Origin: AWTP1-13 sp963820375
GTDB lineage: Bacteria > Pseudomonadota > Alphaproteobacteria > Rhizobiales > Hyphomicrobiaceae
NCBI GenBank assembly: GCA_963820375.1
Contig: CAWFZX010000028.1
Location: forward strand, 76,723-140,722
Direction of reading: 5' to 3'
Length of the DNA stretch: 64,000 bases
The notes under the pieces were generated by a model. That model saw only the letters and a list, made by a program, of their open reading frames with translations, had not been told where the DNA came from and did no database searches. Positions 9,197 through 17,430 of the stretch are shown one piece after another. Each line of letters begins with the position of its first letter. The first letter of the stretch is position 1. The translations under genes and the position numbers were made by a program.

Positions 9197-10143
9197 AGCC
9201 CTTCAGCTATCAACGCGCCAAATCGCCGGCCGAAGCCATAGCCGCCGCTGCCCACACCCCGGCTGCCAAATTCATTGCCGGCGGCACCAATCTGCTTGAC
9301 CTGATGAAGCTGCAAATCGAAACGCCGGCGCATCTGATCGACGTGAATGGCCTCGCCCTCGACAAGATCGAATCGACACCGGCAGGAGGTTTGCGGATCG
9401 GCGCGCTGGTGCGCAACACCGACCTCGCCGCCGATCCGCGTGTGCGGCGCGACTATGGCGTGCTCGCGCGTGCGCTGCTGGCAGGTGCCTCGGGCCAGTT
9501 ACGCAATCGAGCGACGACGGCGGGCAATCTGCTCCAGCGCACACGTTGTCCGTATTTTTATGACACCAACCAGCCCTGCAACAAGCGCCAGCCGGGCAGC
9601 GGTTGCGCGGCGATCGGCGGCTTTAGTCGCCAGCACGCCATCTTGGGGGTCAGCGACGCCTGCATCGCAACCCACCCGAGCGACATGGCCGTGGCATTGC
9701 GCCTGCTCGACGCAACGATAGAGACTATGCGAGCGGACAGCTCAGCGCGGACCATGTCGATCGCCGATTTCTATCGGCTGCCTGGGGATACGCCACACCT
9801 AGAGACTGTGCTCGAACAAGGTGAGCTGATCACCGCCGTGGTTTTGCCGAAACCCGTGGGCGGTACGCAGATCTACCGCAAGGTGCGAGACCGGGCCTCC
9901 TATGCGTTCGCGCTCGTCTCGGTCGGAGCTATCGTCCACCGCGACGGAACCGGGCGCGTGGCACTGGGCGGCGTGGCGCACCAGCCATGGCGCGTTGAAG
10001 CGGCCGAAAGCGAAATGCCGCGCGGCGCAAAAGCTGTCACGGCTCGGCTACTTGCCGGCGCCAAGACCACGCATGAGAACGCGTTCAAGTTGCCTCTCGT
10101 CGAACGCACACTCGCTGCGGTTTTGCACGAAGCGAAGGTTTGA
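9193..10143 (+). CDS. paoB: Aldehyde oxidoreductase, FAD / 4Fe-4S subunit
   Basis: A 316-residue FAD-binding subunit. The N-terminal FAD site is seen in AAKFIAGGTNLLDLMK (around 25-40) and later in the AGNLLQRTRCP segment. Four cysteines, C119, C129, C138 and C157, sit in an insertion that in E. coli PaoB carries an extra [4Fe-4S] cluster not found in most xanthine oxidase relatives; their spacing supports this subfamily. The ATG at 9193 overlaps the paoA stop. The subunit passes electrons from the molybdenum subunit; the final acceptor is not visible. Confidence 0.88.
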   Translation: MKPFSYQRAKSPAEAIAAAAHTPAAKFIAGGTNLLDLMKLQIETPAHLIDVNGLALDKIESTPAGGLRIGALVRNTDLAADPRVRRDYGVLARALLAGASGQLRNRATTAGNLLQRTRCPYFYDTNQPCNKRQPGSGCAAIGGFSRQHAILGVSDACIATHPSDMAVALRLLDATIETMRADSSARTMSIADFYRLPGDTPHLETVLEQGELITAVVLPKPVGGTQIYRKVRDRASYAFALVSVGAIVHRDGTGRVALGGVAHQPWRVEAAESEMPRGAKAVTARLLAGAKTTHENAFKLPLVERTLAAVLHEAKV

Positions 10144-10147
10144 CATC

Positions 10148-12355
10148 ATGAAGTTCGACGCGCCCGCCACGACCAATCCCATCGACCAGCTCAAGGTCGT
10201 AGGCAAGCCCACCGACCGGATCGATGGTCCGTTCAAGACCACTGGTACGGCGACGTATGCCTACGAGTGGCACGACGTCGGTGCCAAACCGGCTTATGGT
10301 TACGTCATCGGCTCGGCCATCGCCAAAGGCCGGATCGCCGCGATGGACGTGACCCGTGCCAAGGCCGCAATCGGGGTGCTCGCCGTCATCACCGCGGAAA
10401 ACGCCGGCACGCTCGGCAAAGGCAACTACAACACCGCCAAGCTTCTTGGCGGTCCCGAGATTTCTCACTATCACCAGGCCATTGCCGTTGTCGTGGCCGA
10501 GACCTTCGAGCAGGCACGGGCTGCGGCACAACTGATCAGCGTCGATTATGCGCGGGTCGAGGGCAAATACGATCTCGCCGCGGCAAAGGATTCCGCGCGG
10601 CAGCCCGAGCGCATAACGGGCGGTCCGGCCGATACCGCAGTCGGGGATTTTGCTGGCGCTTTCGCATCGGCACCGGTCCAGCTGGATGCCACCTACAGCA
10701 CGCCCGATCAGGCCCATGCGATGATGGAACCCCACGCCTCCATCGCCGCATGGAACGGGGACAAGCTGACCGTGTGGACCTCCAACCAGATGATCGACTG
10801 GGGCGCGGCCGACGTGGCCAAAACGCTCGGGGTTGCGAAAGAAAATGTCCGCCTGATCTCGCCCTACATCGGCGGCGGCTTCGGCGGAAAACTGTTTGTG
10901 CGGGCCGACGCCGTGCTGGCGGCGCTCGGCGCGCGTGCCACCGGCCGGCCGGTAAAGGTGGCGCTGCCCCGGCCTTTGATGTTCAACAACACCGTGCACC
11001 GGCCCGCCACGATCCAACGCATCCGCATTGGTGCGACCCAAGATGGCAAGATCACCGCGATCGGTCACGAAAGCTGGTCCGGCGATCTGCCCGGCGGTAA
11101 GCCTGAGGCTACGGTTAGGTCGACGCGCGTGGTTTATGCCGGCGCCAACCGCATGACGACGTCGCGACTAGCCTCCCTCGATCTGCCCGAAGGCAATGCC
11201 ATGCGGGCTCCCGGCGACGCGCCAGGATCTATGGCGATGGAGATAGCCATAGACGAAATGGCGGAGAAGCTCGGCCTCGACCCTATTGAATTTCGCATTC
11301 GCAACGACACCCAGGTTGATCCTGAGCAGCCCGAAAGGACTTTCTCGCAGCGTCAACTGATCGAGTGCCTGCGCATGGGCGCCGAGCGCTTCGGCTGGAG
11401 CGGGCGCAGTACGCTCCCTGGCAAGCAACAGGAGGGGCGTTGGCTGCTCGGCCTGGGCGTCGCTGCCGCATACCGCGATAACCCTGTTATGAAATCGGCC
11501 GCGCGCGTGCGGCTCGATAATCGAGGCATCGTTACGGTCGAAACCGACATGACGGATATCGGCACCGGCAGCTACACGATCATTGCCCAAACGGCGGCTG
11601 AGATGATGGGCCTGCCGCTTGAGAAGGTTGTCGTGCGTCTAGGCGACTCGCGCTTGCCTGTCTCGGCAGGTTCAGGTGGCCAATGGGGTGCGAACAGTTC
11701 AACCTCCGGCGTCTATGCCGCGTGCGTTAAACTTCGGGAAGCCGTGGCACAAAGGCTAGGCTTCAACTCTTCCGACGTGGTGTTCTCGGACGCCCAGGTC
11801 CGTTCCGGCAATCGCAGCGCATCGCTGGCGCAGGCGGCGGGCGCGAGCGAGCTCGTTGCGGAGGACACCATCGAGTTCGGCGACTTTCGCAAAAACTACC
11901 AGCAGATGACGTTTGGCGCACATTTCGCGGAAGTGGGCGTCGACTTTGCCACGGGTGAGACGCGGGTGCGGCGCATGCTTGCAGTTTGCGCGTCGGGGCA
12001 AATCCTCAATCCGAAGTCGGCACGCAGCCAGGTGATCGGCGCGATGACCATGGGCGTCGGCGCAGCACTTATGGAGGAGCACGCGGTCGACAAACGTCAC
12101 GGCTTCTTCGTCAACCACGACCTGGCCAGCTACGAGGTACCCGTCCATGCCGATATCCCCCACCAGGATGTGATCTTCCTCGACACACCCGATCCGTTGT
12201 CATCACCGATGAAGGCCATGGGCGTTGGCGAGCTTGGCATCTGCGGCAGCGCTGCAGCGGTCGCCAATGCAATTTACAACGCCACCGGCGTGCGTGTGCG
12301 CGACTATCCGATCACGTTGGACAAGCTTCTGGATCGGCTGCCCGCCGTCGGCTGA
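10148..12355 (+). CDS. paoC: Aldehyde oxidoreductase, molybdopterin catalytic subunit
   Basis: A 735-residue molybdenum-cofactor subunit, four bases after paoB. Features: the N-terminal aldehyde oxidase a/b hammerhead domain (roughly 25-140), the cofactor loop IGGGFGGK (around residue 240) and, near the C-terminus, GVGELGICG, whose E695 is the catalytic glutamate equivalent to E692 of E. coli PaoC. The product acts in the periplasm with PaoA and PaoB. I do not see the PaoD/XdhC-type maturation gene that often follows, so cofactor insertion must rely on a gene outside the window. Confidence 0.9.
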   Translation: MKFDAPATTNPIDQLKVVGKPTDRIDGPFKTTGTATYAYEWHDVGAKPAYGYVIGSAIAKGRIAAMDVTRAKAAIGVLAVITAENAGTLGKGNYNTAKLLGGPEISHYHQAIAVVVAETFEQARAAAQLISVDYARVEGKYDLAAAKDSARQPERITGGPADTAVGDFAGAFASAPVQLDATYSTPDQAHAMMEPHASIAAWNGDKLTVWTSNQMIDWGAADVAKTLGVAKENVRLISPYIGGGFGGKLFVRADAVLAALGARATGRPVKVALPRPLMFNNTVHRPATIQRIRIGATQDGKITAIGHESWSGDLPGGKPEATVRSTRVVYAGANRMTTSRLASLDLPEGNAMRAPGDAPGSMAMEIAIDEMAEKLGLDPIEFRIRNDTQVDPEQPERTFSQRQLIECLRMGAERFGWSGRSTLPGKQQEGRWLLGLGVAAAYRDNPVMKSAARVRLDNRGIVTVETDMTDIGTGSYTIIAQTAAEMMGLPLEKVVVRLGDSRLPVSAGSGGQWGANSSTSGVYAACVKLREAVAQRLGFNSSDVVFSDAQVRSGNRSASLAQAAGASELVAEDTIEFGDFRKNYQQMTFGAHFAEVGVDFATGETRVRRMLAVCASGQILNPKSARSQVIGAMTMGVGAALMEEHAVDKRHGFFVNHDLASYEVPVHADIPHQDVIFLDTPDPLSSPMKAMGVGELGICGSAAAVANAIYNATGVRVRDYPITLDKLLDRLPAVG

Positions 12356-12462
12356 GCCGCGACTGCGCCCGGTTTGGGACGACGACCCGGCCCGGGTGAC
12401 GGAGCACTGAGCCGCACCGAACCCAATCCCCTCCCAATCGTTTCTGAACGGGAGGATTGTGC

Positions 12463-13380
12463 ATGCCACGCCCGCAACCGACATGGCGCAAGATTGCAAA
12501 CCAGCCCCGGCGGTTCACCTTGCAGGTGTTGAGCGCGTTTCAGAAAAACCAGGGGCTGTTGCTGTCAGGCGCGCTGGCCTATTACGTTCTACTTTCGGTT
12601 ATTCCCCTTTTCACCTTCCTGCTCCTCATGCTGTCTCACGTGGTCGATGCGGCCGCGCTGATGACAACCTTGCGTCGCTACATCGGCCTCATCATCCCCG
12701 GCAACTCCACTGCTGTGCTTGAGCAAGTGCGAAACGTGCTCGAACACCGGGAGGTCGCGGGTTGGGTGGTGCTCGCCGCCATGCTGTTCTTCAGTTCGCT
12801 GGCGTTCAGCGTGCTCGAAAGCGCCATGTCCATCATTTTCGTACATCGAGTACGAACCAAGCGACGGCCGCTGTGGGTCTCCTTGCTGCTACCTTATGTC
12901 TATATCCTGCTGCTGGGGATCGGCTTTCTGGTCATGACGACAATCGCGAGCCTGCTACAATCGATGAGCGATGATCAGGTGTTTGTCCTGGGTCGGGGTA
13001 TCTCCTTGGATCGGTTGTCGGTGGTGCTCCTCTACCTTGCCGGTTTTTTTGGCTTAGTGCTGGTGCTCACCTCCATTTACTTGGTCATGCCTCCAAGGGG
13101 CCGGATCACGCCGAAACATGCGCTCGTGGGTGGGATCTCGGTGGCTGTGCTGTGGGAGGCGACCCGTCATGTCCTCGTCTGGTACTTTTCAACACTGTCG
13201 GTGGTGGGCGTGGTGTATGGGTCTTTGGCGACCACCGTCATCGGGCTGTTGAGCCTCGAGATAGCCAGCATTTTTTTGTTGCTTGGTGCCCAAGTCATTG
13301 CCGAGTACGAGCGGCTACAGGATCGCCACCACAGCAACGGCGAACTCACGACCGACAAGGCACGCACCGAAGTGGCCTGA
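12463..13380 (+). CDS. YihY/BrkB-family inner-membrane protein
   Basis: A 305-residue integral membrane protein with six hydrophobic segments. The family mark is the N-terminal stretch in which the first long helix ends in LSGALAYYVLLSVIPL (about 35-50), plus the conserved glycine-rich late segment GVVYGSLATTVIGLL. The family was once called tRNA-processing RNase BN in error; its function is unknown. The ATG at 12463 has a GGGAGG site about eight bases upstream. It lies about 100 bases after paoC but has its own ribosome site, so it may be a separate transcript. Confidence 0.82.
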   Translation: MPRPQPTWRKIANQPRRFTLQVLSAFQKNQGLLLSGALAYYVLLSVIPLFTFLLLMLSHVVDAAALMTTLRRYIGLIIPGNSTAVLEQVRNVLEHREVAGWVVLAAMLFFSSLAFSVLESAMSIIFVHRVRTKRRPLWVSLLLPYVYILLLGIGFLVMTTIASLLQSMSDDQVFVLGRGISLDRLSVVLLYLAGFFGLVLVLTSIYLVMPPRGRITPKHALVGGISVAVLWEATRHVLVWYFSTLSVVGVVYGSLATTVIGLLSLEIASIFLLLGAQVIAEYERLQDRHHSNGELTTDKARTEVA

Positions 13381-13526
13381 CGCCATAGGCCCAGGGCTGC
13401 TCTCACGCCAGGGTCCGCCACGGTGAGCGACAACTGCCCGGGGGTGGGTGTGCGCACGGCGGTGCGGCGGGTCAGTCACGCCACCAGAGCAGACACACCG
13501 TCTTACAGGGGCAAGCTATCGGTCCC

Positions 13527-13985
13527 CTAACCTCCGCTCTTCTTGCCCGTGACTTCGTCCCACTTCTCACCGAGATCCCTTTTTAGCTGCTCCACCTTTT
13601 TGGTGGCTTCCTCTTCCTTTTGCAGGAAATCGGCTCGAGCAGCGCTATAATCGGAAGTCGGAAGGTCGAATTCCGTCAAGAACGGACATCCCCCCGAGCT
13701 TAGTTGAGGAGCCGCGTAGCGAACGCGGGTCGTTCCCGCACTTGCCCCGGGGCCGACACGCAGGATCGTCGCCTCCTTATCCATGCGGCAAGTGCCGCCC
13801 ATGGGTATATGCTTGAGATCGATAACCACGTATTTGCCGCCCTCATTAAGCAGCGTCACCGACATGGTGCGCGGCATGAATGCCAATTCAGGTCCCGGAT
13901 CGGCTGTCTGTGCGCCGGCGGGCATGGAGGAGGTAACCACGACCAGCGCCAGGGCTGCTGCAGAGAGGTGTTTTTGCATCGCCAT
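13527..13985 (-). CDS. Secreted hypothetical protein with C-terminal coiled coil
   Basis: A 152-residue product beginning MAMQKHLSAAALALVV, a clear signal peptide with likely cleavage after AGA. The mature part has a beta-rich region with two Cys (GGTCRMDKE and SGGCPFL) that could form a disulfide, and ends in a charged helix (about 115-150) rich in Lys/Glu. An in-frame ATG at 14012 would only add nine residues to the signal. I do not recognise the family. Confidence 0.6.
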   Translation of the reverse strand: MAMQKHLSAAALALVVVTSSMPAGAQTADPGPELAFMPRTMSVTLLNEGGKYVVIDLKHIPMGGTCRMDKEATILRVGPGASAGTTRVRYAAPQLSSGGCPFLTEFDLPTSDYSAARADFLQKEEEATKKVEQLKRDLGEKWDEVTGKKSGG

Positions 13986-14103
13986 TCCGATTGCGCTCGC
14001 GGTAGCCCGCAAGGCGACCTTTCACTGCTCGGCTGGGCCTAGATAGCCGACGCAAGGGCCAACAGGAAACGAACTTGCCTATGGACTGGCTCTACGCAAA
14101 GAG

Positions 14104-14135
14104 AAAGGGCGCGCTCCATGTGGAGCACGCCCTTT
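14104..14135 (-). terminator. Strong hairpin, likely terminator of the 14152-14364 gene
   Basis: Two 15-base arms, AAAGGGCGCGCTCCA (14104-14118) and TGGAGCACGCCCTTT (14121-14135), pair with one mismatch around a tiny loop. Read leftwards the stem is followed by CTCTTTG, a short T-rich tail, as expected 16 bases after the stop of the leftward small secreted protein gene. Confidence 0.7.
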
Positions 14136-14151
14136 GCAGCCTCTTTGAGGC

Positions 14152-14364
14152 CTACTTTTCTTTGCAGACGACCGTCAGTTGCCGATCGGCTTCTTCGCGA
14201 CTGACGAACGCCCTATCGCCCATCACAACGATGGTTTTGTCGGTGGGCTTCGTCTCCACAACCTTGCACTTCTTATCGGGGCCACGAACCACGTAGTACT
14301 CAGCTGCGGATGCCGGAACGGCGAAGCCCAGGATGAGTGCGACAGGAAGCATGAACTTCAGCAT
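14152..14364 (-). CDS. Small secreted protein, 70 residues
   Basis: The protein has a signal peptide (MLKFMLPVALILGFAVPASA) and a mature 50-residue part starting AEYYVVRGPDKKCKVVE, with one more Cys near the end (TVVCKEK), so a single disulfide is likely. Similar orphan exported proteins are common in Bradyrhizobium-type genomes. A GGAATGAG site precedes the ATG. It is followed by its own hairpin terminator, so it is monocistronic. Function unknown. Confidence 0.72.
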   Translation of the reverse strand: MLKFMLPVALILGFAVPASAAEYYVVRGPDKKCKVVETKPTDKTIVVMGDRAFVSREEADRQLTVVCKEK

Positions 14365-14905
14365 ATCTCATTCCTTTTATTGCCATCGACTGCCCAGATA
14401 ACTCGGCACGGACCGGGACGTTCCTGCATCGGTGACCGGCTGGCGGCGGAATGATCCGTGATATGAGCGTTGCTTTATCACTGCCGCTTGCCCGACTCTG
14501 CCCTCGCCCGACCGGTCGTCTGCACAAGCCTCGGCAGCTCTTGCAGAACGCTGGCCCAAGGGAAAATGCGCCAGCGTCTCGCCGCGACAACCGAAATGGG
14601 AGAGACCAAGCCCCAGCTGGCCTCGCGCTCGGCTGGGCGCAGCCGCCAGTCACGGTCTACACAGGGGAGAAATGGCACTGGAGAACGGTTTGGCTGGTGT
14701 TTCTTAGCCAATAACTAGGCTGCCATGAGGCCACGTTCGAGAGCTCACTGTCGCCTCGGGTCAGGCAAAAATAACCATCGACATCAAGATTGATATGCCC
14801 ATTGATGAAGGATGCTCGACCAGGTGAGACCCACCTTGGCGGGAACAACCGACCGAGTGCCGCGTTCTTCCTGTTGCGGGGCTACTGCCACTCGGTGGGT
14901 TGCCC
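14365..14905. other. Intergenic, no gene recognised
   Basis: This should hold the promoter of the leftward small secreted protein and whatever drives the small rightward gene at 14906. Short frames on both strands lack any recognisable feature. Confidence 0.45.
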
Positions 14906-15145
14906 ATGGAAGCTGAAGAACTTTTTATCGACGAAATCGCCGCCATCATCGCTCGTCTGGCGATGCAGGCCGAGCAGCTAAGCCTCCACATCGCTGGGCT
15001 TAAGCAGCACTCCCACAACGATGAGGTTGCCAGCGAAGAGGCCCGACTGCAGAAAATGCAGCGTCATCTGCATCGGCTGCAGAAGCTTAAAGCGCTCTAC
15101 GACACGAGCCGCGTCACAGATCCAATTTATCTGCGCCTGCCCTGA
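14906..15145 (+). CDS. Possible small helical protein, 79 residues
   Basis: The product reads MEAEELFIDEIAAIIARLAM and goes on as one or two long amphipathic helices rich in Leu, His, Gln and Lys, ending TDPIYLRLP. The heptad pattern suggests a coiled coil, so it may be a small cytosolic multimer. The evidence for a gene is the balanced composition and a purine-rich GGTGGG before the ATG. No family is recognised and it could be a chance frame. Confidence 0.4.
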   Translation: MEAEELFIDEIAAIIARLAMQAEQLSLHIAGLKQHSHNDEVASEEARLQKMQRHLHRLQKLKALYDTSRVTDPIYLRLP

Positions 15146-15228
15146 AATCCTGGCCGCCCATGCCGTAGTCGCCACCACGGATCGCCTGCCGAGGAACCCC
15201 AATCGGGCACCTCGGCTCTGAGGCCGCC

Positions 15229-16130
15229 TCAGAACAGAAAATCATCCTGGCTCAGCGGTCCGGAGGGCCCTTGCTCGCCAAAGCCATCGACTTCGATCTG
15301 CCCCGCGGCAGAGGTGATGATGGCCGAGAACCCAGAATTGTCGATCGTGAGATCGCCGAACTCCAAGCCACTGCCACTGAGGTCGATCCTTTCGACCCCG
15401 ACTTCAAGATCAAAGATCCTGTCCTGGAACCGTCCGAAGTCCACTGCGGGCCGAACACGAATTGATCCATGCCTATGCCGCCGAAGAACTGATCATCGCC
15501 GATGCCGCCCTCGAGCCGGTCGTCGCCGCCTTCGAAATCAGTGAGGCTGCCTCCACCGTCTCCGGCAATAAGCGTATCGTTGCCGAGCCCGCCGTCCAGT
15601 TGCGTAACGCTGACGTATTGCTTCCAATCAGCAGGTCGTTGCCGGCACCGCCAGACGCGGTGCCCCCGTTATCGCTGTTAGCCAGCGTTAGGACGTCGGC
15701 GCCAGCATCGCCGCTGAGCGTATTAAAGCCGGATCCGCCGTCCAGGGTATCCCTGCCAGCTCCGCCGTTCAGCTCGTTGCCTCCACGACCGCGCATAAGG
15801 TCGTTGCCGGCAAGACCGAACATTACGTCGTCATTGGCAGTACCGTTGATCTCGTCGTTGCCGTCCGTGCCAGCAATTACGAAGTCGGCGCTGACAAAAT
15901 CCGCCTCCGTAAACTCGTGACGTCCAGAGAACCTGACGGCAAGGTCCCGACCATCGAGCAGGCCGTCGTCGTTCACATCCGCCAGCAGCCACGTCTGACC
16001 GTTCCTGATGGTATAAACCACCTCGGTACATCATTGTTGGCACCAGGTAGTACGGCGCCCGTCAGCGGATTGATGAACACCTCACCACGAAAGACGAGCG
16101 GATTCGAAGTCGAAAGTCTCAATCACGTCG
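15229..16130 (-). pseudogene. RTX / peptidase-M10-C-type calcium-binding protein, multiply frameshifted
   Basis: Reading leftwards, pieces of one exported protein appear in turn in different frames. First LVFRGEVFINPLTGAVL-type sequence (about 16090-16030). Then VYTIRNGQTWLLADVNDDG and glycine-aspartate nonapeptide repeats such as GTDGNDEINGTANDD and GGAGRDTLDGGSG (16021-15640). Then LDGGLGNDTLIAG ... GGDDRLEGGIGDDQF in a second frame (about 15610-15445). Finally the C-terminal block FQDRIFDLEVGVERIDLSG ending DDFLF in a third frame (15444-15229). At least three frameshifts are needed, so this is a dead gene. RTX repeats bind calcium and the tail normally guides type I secretion. No hlyBD-type export genes are nearby. 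Confidence 0.75.
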
Positions 16131-16642
16131 TAATACAATCCATTGATGCATAAGCTTGAACTTAAGTGACGAACACGGAGGATTGAGTCACGATGTCGAT
16201 GCTGGCGCCTGGCGAAAATAAAGGTGCAATCGCAGGCGATTAGACCAACACCGATTGGCTCAAATCGTGCCGGCAAAAACGATGGTGAGGGCTGGGCCTC
16301 GAGCGCCCCGCCGTGTTTGGTTCCCCAGCCTTTGAGGCGAAATGTCGTTGATTTGACCTCACAGGCGCGCCGCCACCGCTTGCCACGGCAAGGCCTTGGC
16401 CAAGCCGTCGCCAGGCGCGCTGCCACAGCTGGGCTCAGTTCGGCGCAGTTGCCGGTCAACGCCGCAGGGCGACGGGCTTACGGTCAATGTTCACCCTTTT
16501 GAGGTCGGCCGTGGCCATCAAATTCCCCGTTGCCTCAACAAGCCCTCCTTGATAGCTGCGGCCGCGCGTCAGGCCTTGGAACCAACGGCCAGAGCTGCAG
16601 TTGGTGGTGTACCAGGCACTTTCTTGCCGGAGGAGAGCGAAG
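16131..16642. other. Intergenic, upstream of RTX pseudogene
   Basis: It may include the lost 5' end of the RTX gene: frames near 16082-16180 read leftwards include DVIETFDFESA, but I cannot place a start codon. The rest shows no gene. Confidence 0.4.
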
Positions 16643-16855
16643 ATGTCGACGCCTCGCACGCCCATCGGTCAAAGGACCGAGGTTACCAACCCCGTCATTG
16701 CAATCGTCGGCGCACTTGCAATCCTTGTCCTAGCGACCCTGGCTTTCTCCTTCTGGCCAAACACCGAGACTGTGCACACGGGGCCAACGGCCAATCTCCC
16801 TGACAATCAAAAGGGCGCATCGGAAGCGCCCGGTTCTCCCAAGGGGACCAACTAA
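16643..16855 (+). CDS. Small single-span membrane protein, 70 residues
   Basis: The product has a short polar N-terminus (MSTPRTPIGQRTEVTNP), one hydrophobic helix (VIAIVGALAILVLATLAFSFW, residues 18-38) and a polar Pro/Gly/Asn-rich tail. A GGAGGAG site eight bases upstream makes the ATG at 16643 convincing. The topology suggests an inner-membrane anchor with a short periplasmic tail. No family recognised. Confidence 0.62.
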   Translation: MSTPRTPIGQRTEVTNPVIAIVGALAILVLATLAFSFWPNTETVHTGPTANLPDNQKGASEAPGSPKGTN

Positions 16856-17430
16856 AGAGGCGACCAGGGCAAGGAAGCGCCAACCAGACTTGGCGGATGC
16901 GCGGCAGAAGGACGTCGATAGCGCGGATAAATCGCTCTGCGGCGGTTGCCGGCGCCGTATGGCTCGAGCGACGCATGCGTTGTGGGGTGGCGCTTGCGCT
17001 GGGCGCACCAGCGGTCTCCCGCCTTGCGCGTGAAATTAATTAAAGTGGCAGGCGGACTGCTGCACCACACCGATGCGCAGCGGAGTGGGCTCACGCGTGC
17101 ACATCCCGTTGTGGTAAGCTGGACCAGCGCTGGCAAGCGCGATTGCCGCAAAACGCGACAACGCGGTGACGACCGCGGCCTCTTCCCAAAGGTTGAGGTG
17201 AGAGGCGGTGCGCTCCAGTGACATCCACACTGAACAGTCCTGCGAGATTTTCAAGATCACTGAGCGCGGCGTTTCCGCAATGACCCTAGTGGGACTTACG
17301 GGTAACTGCCGATGGCCGAGGCCATGCCGAGCAGCGAGCATGACCGGGGTCGACACCTGCCAGCATTGCTGGCGCCTGGCTCTGGTTGGTGTGTTGCCCA
17401 GCGCGATCACAAGAACACAAGGAGCACCGT
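16856..17430. other. Intergenic before the sulfatase operon
   Basis: No gene recognised. The sulfatase frame is open upstream of its start to 17386 but that part is not a signal peptide. The promoter for the sulfatase is expected here; I see no confident -35/-10 pair. Confidence 0.45.

Noticed and set aside
10085..11068. Minus-strand 327-codon frame inside paoB/paoC
   Set aside because: Antisense to the molybdenum subunit with intact motifs; no domain in its own translation.
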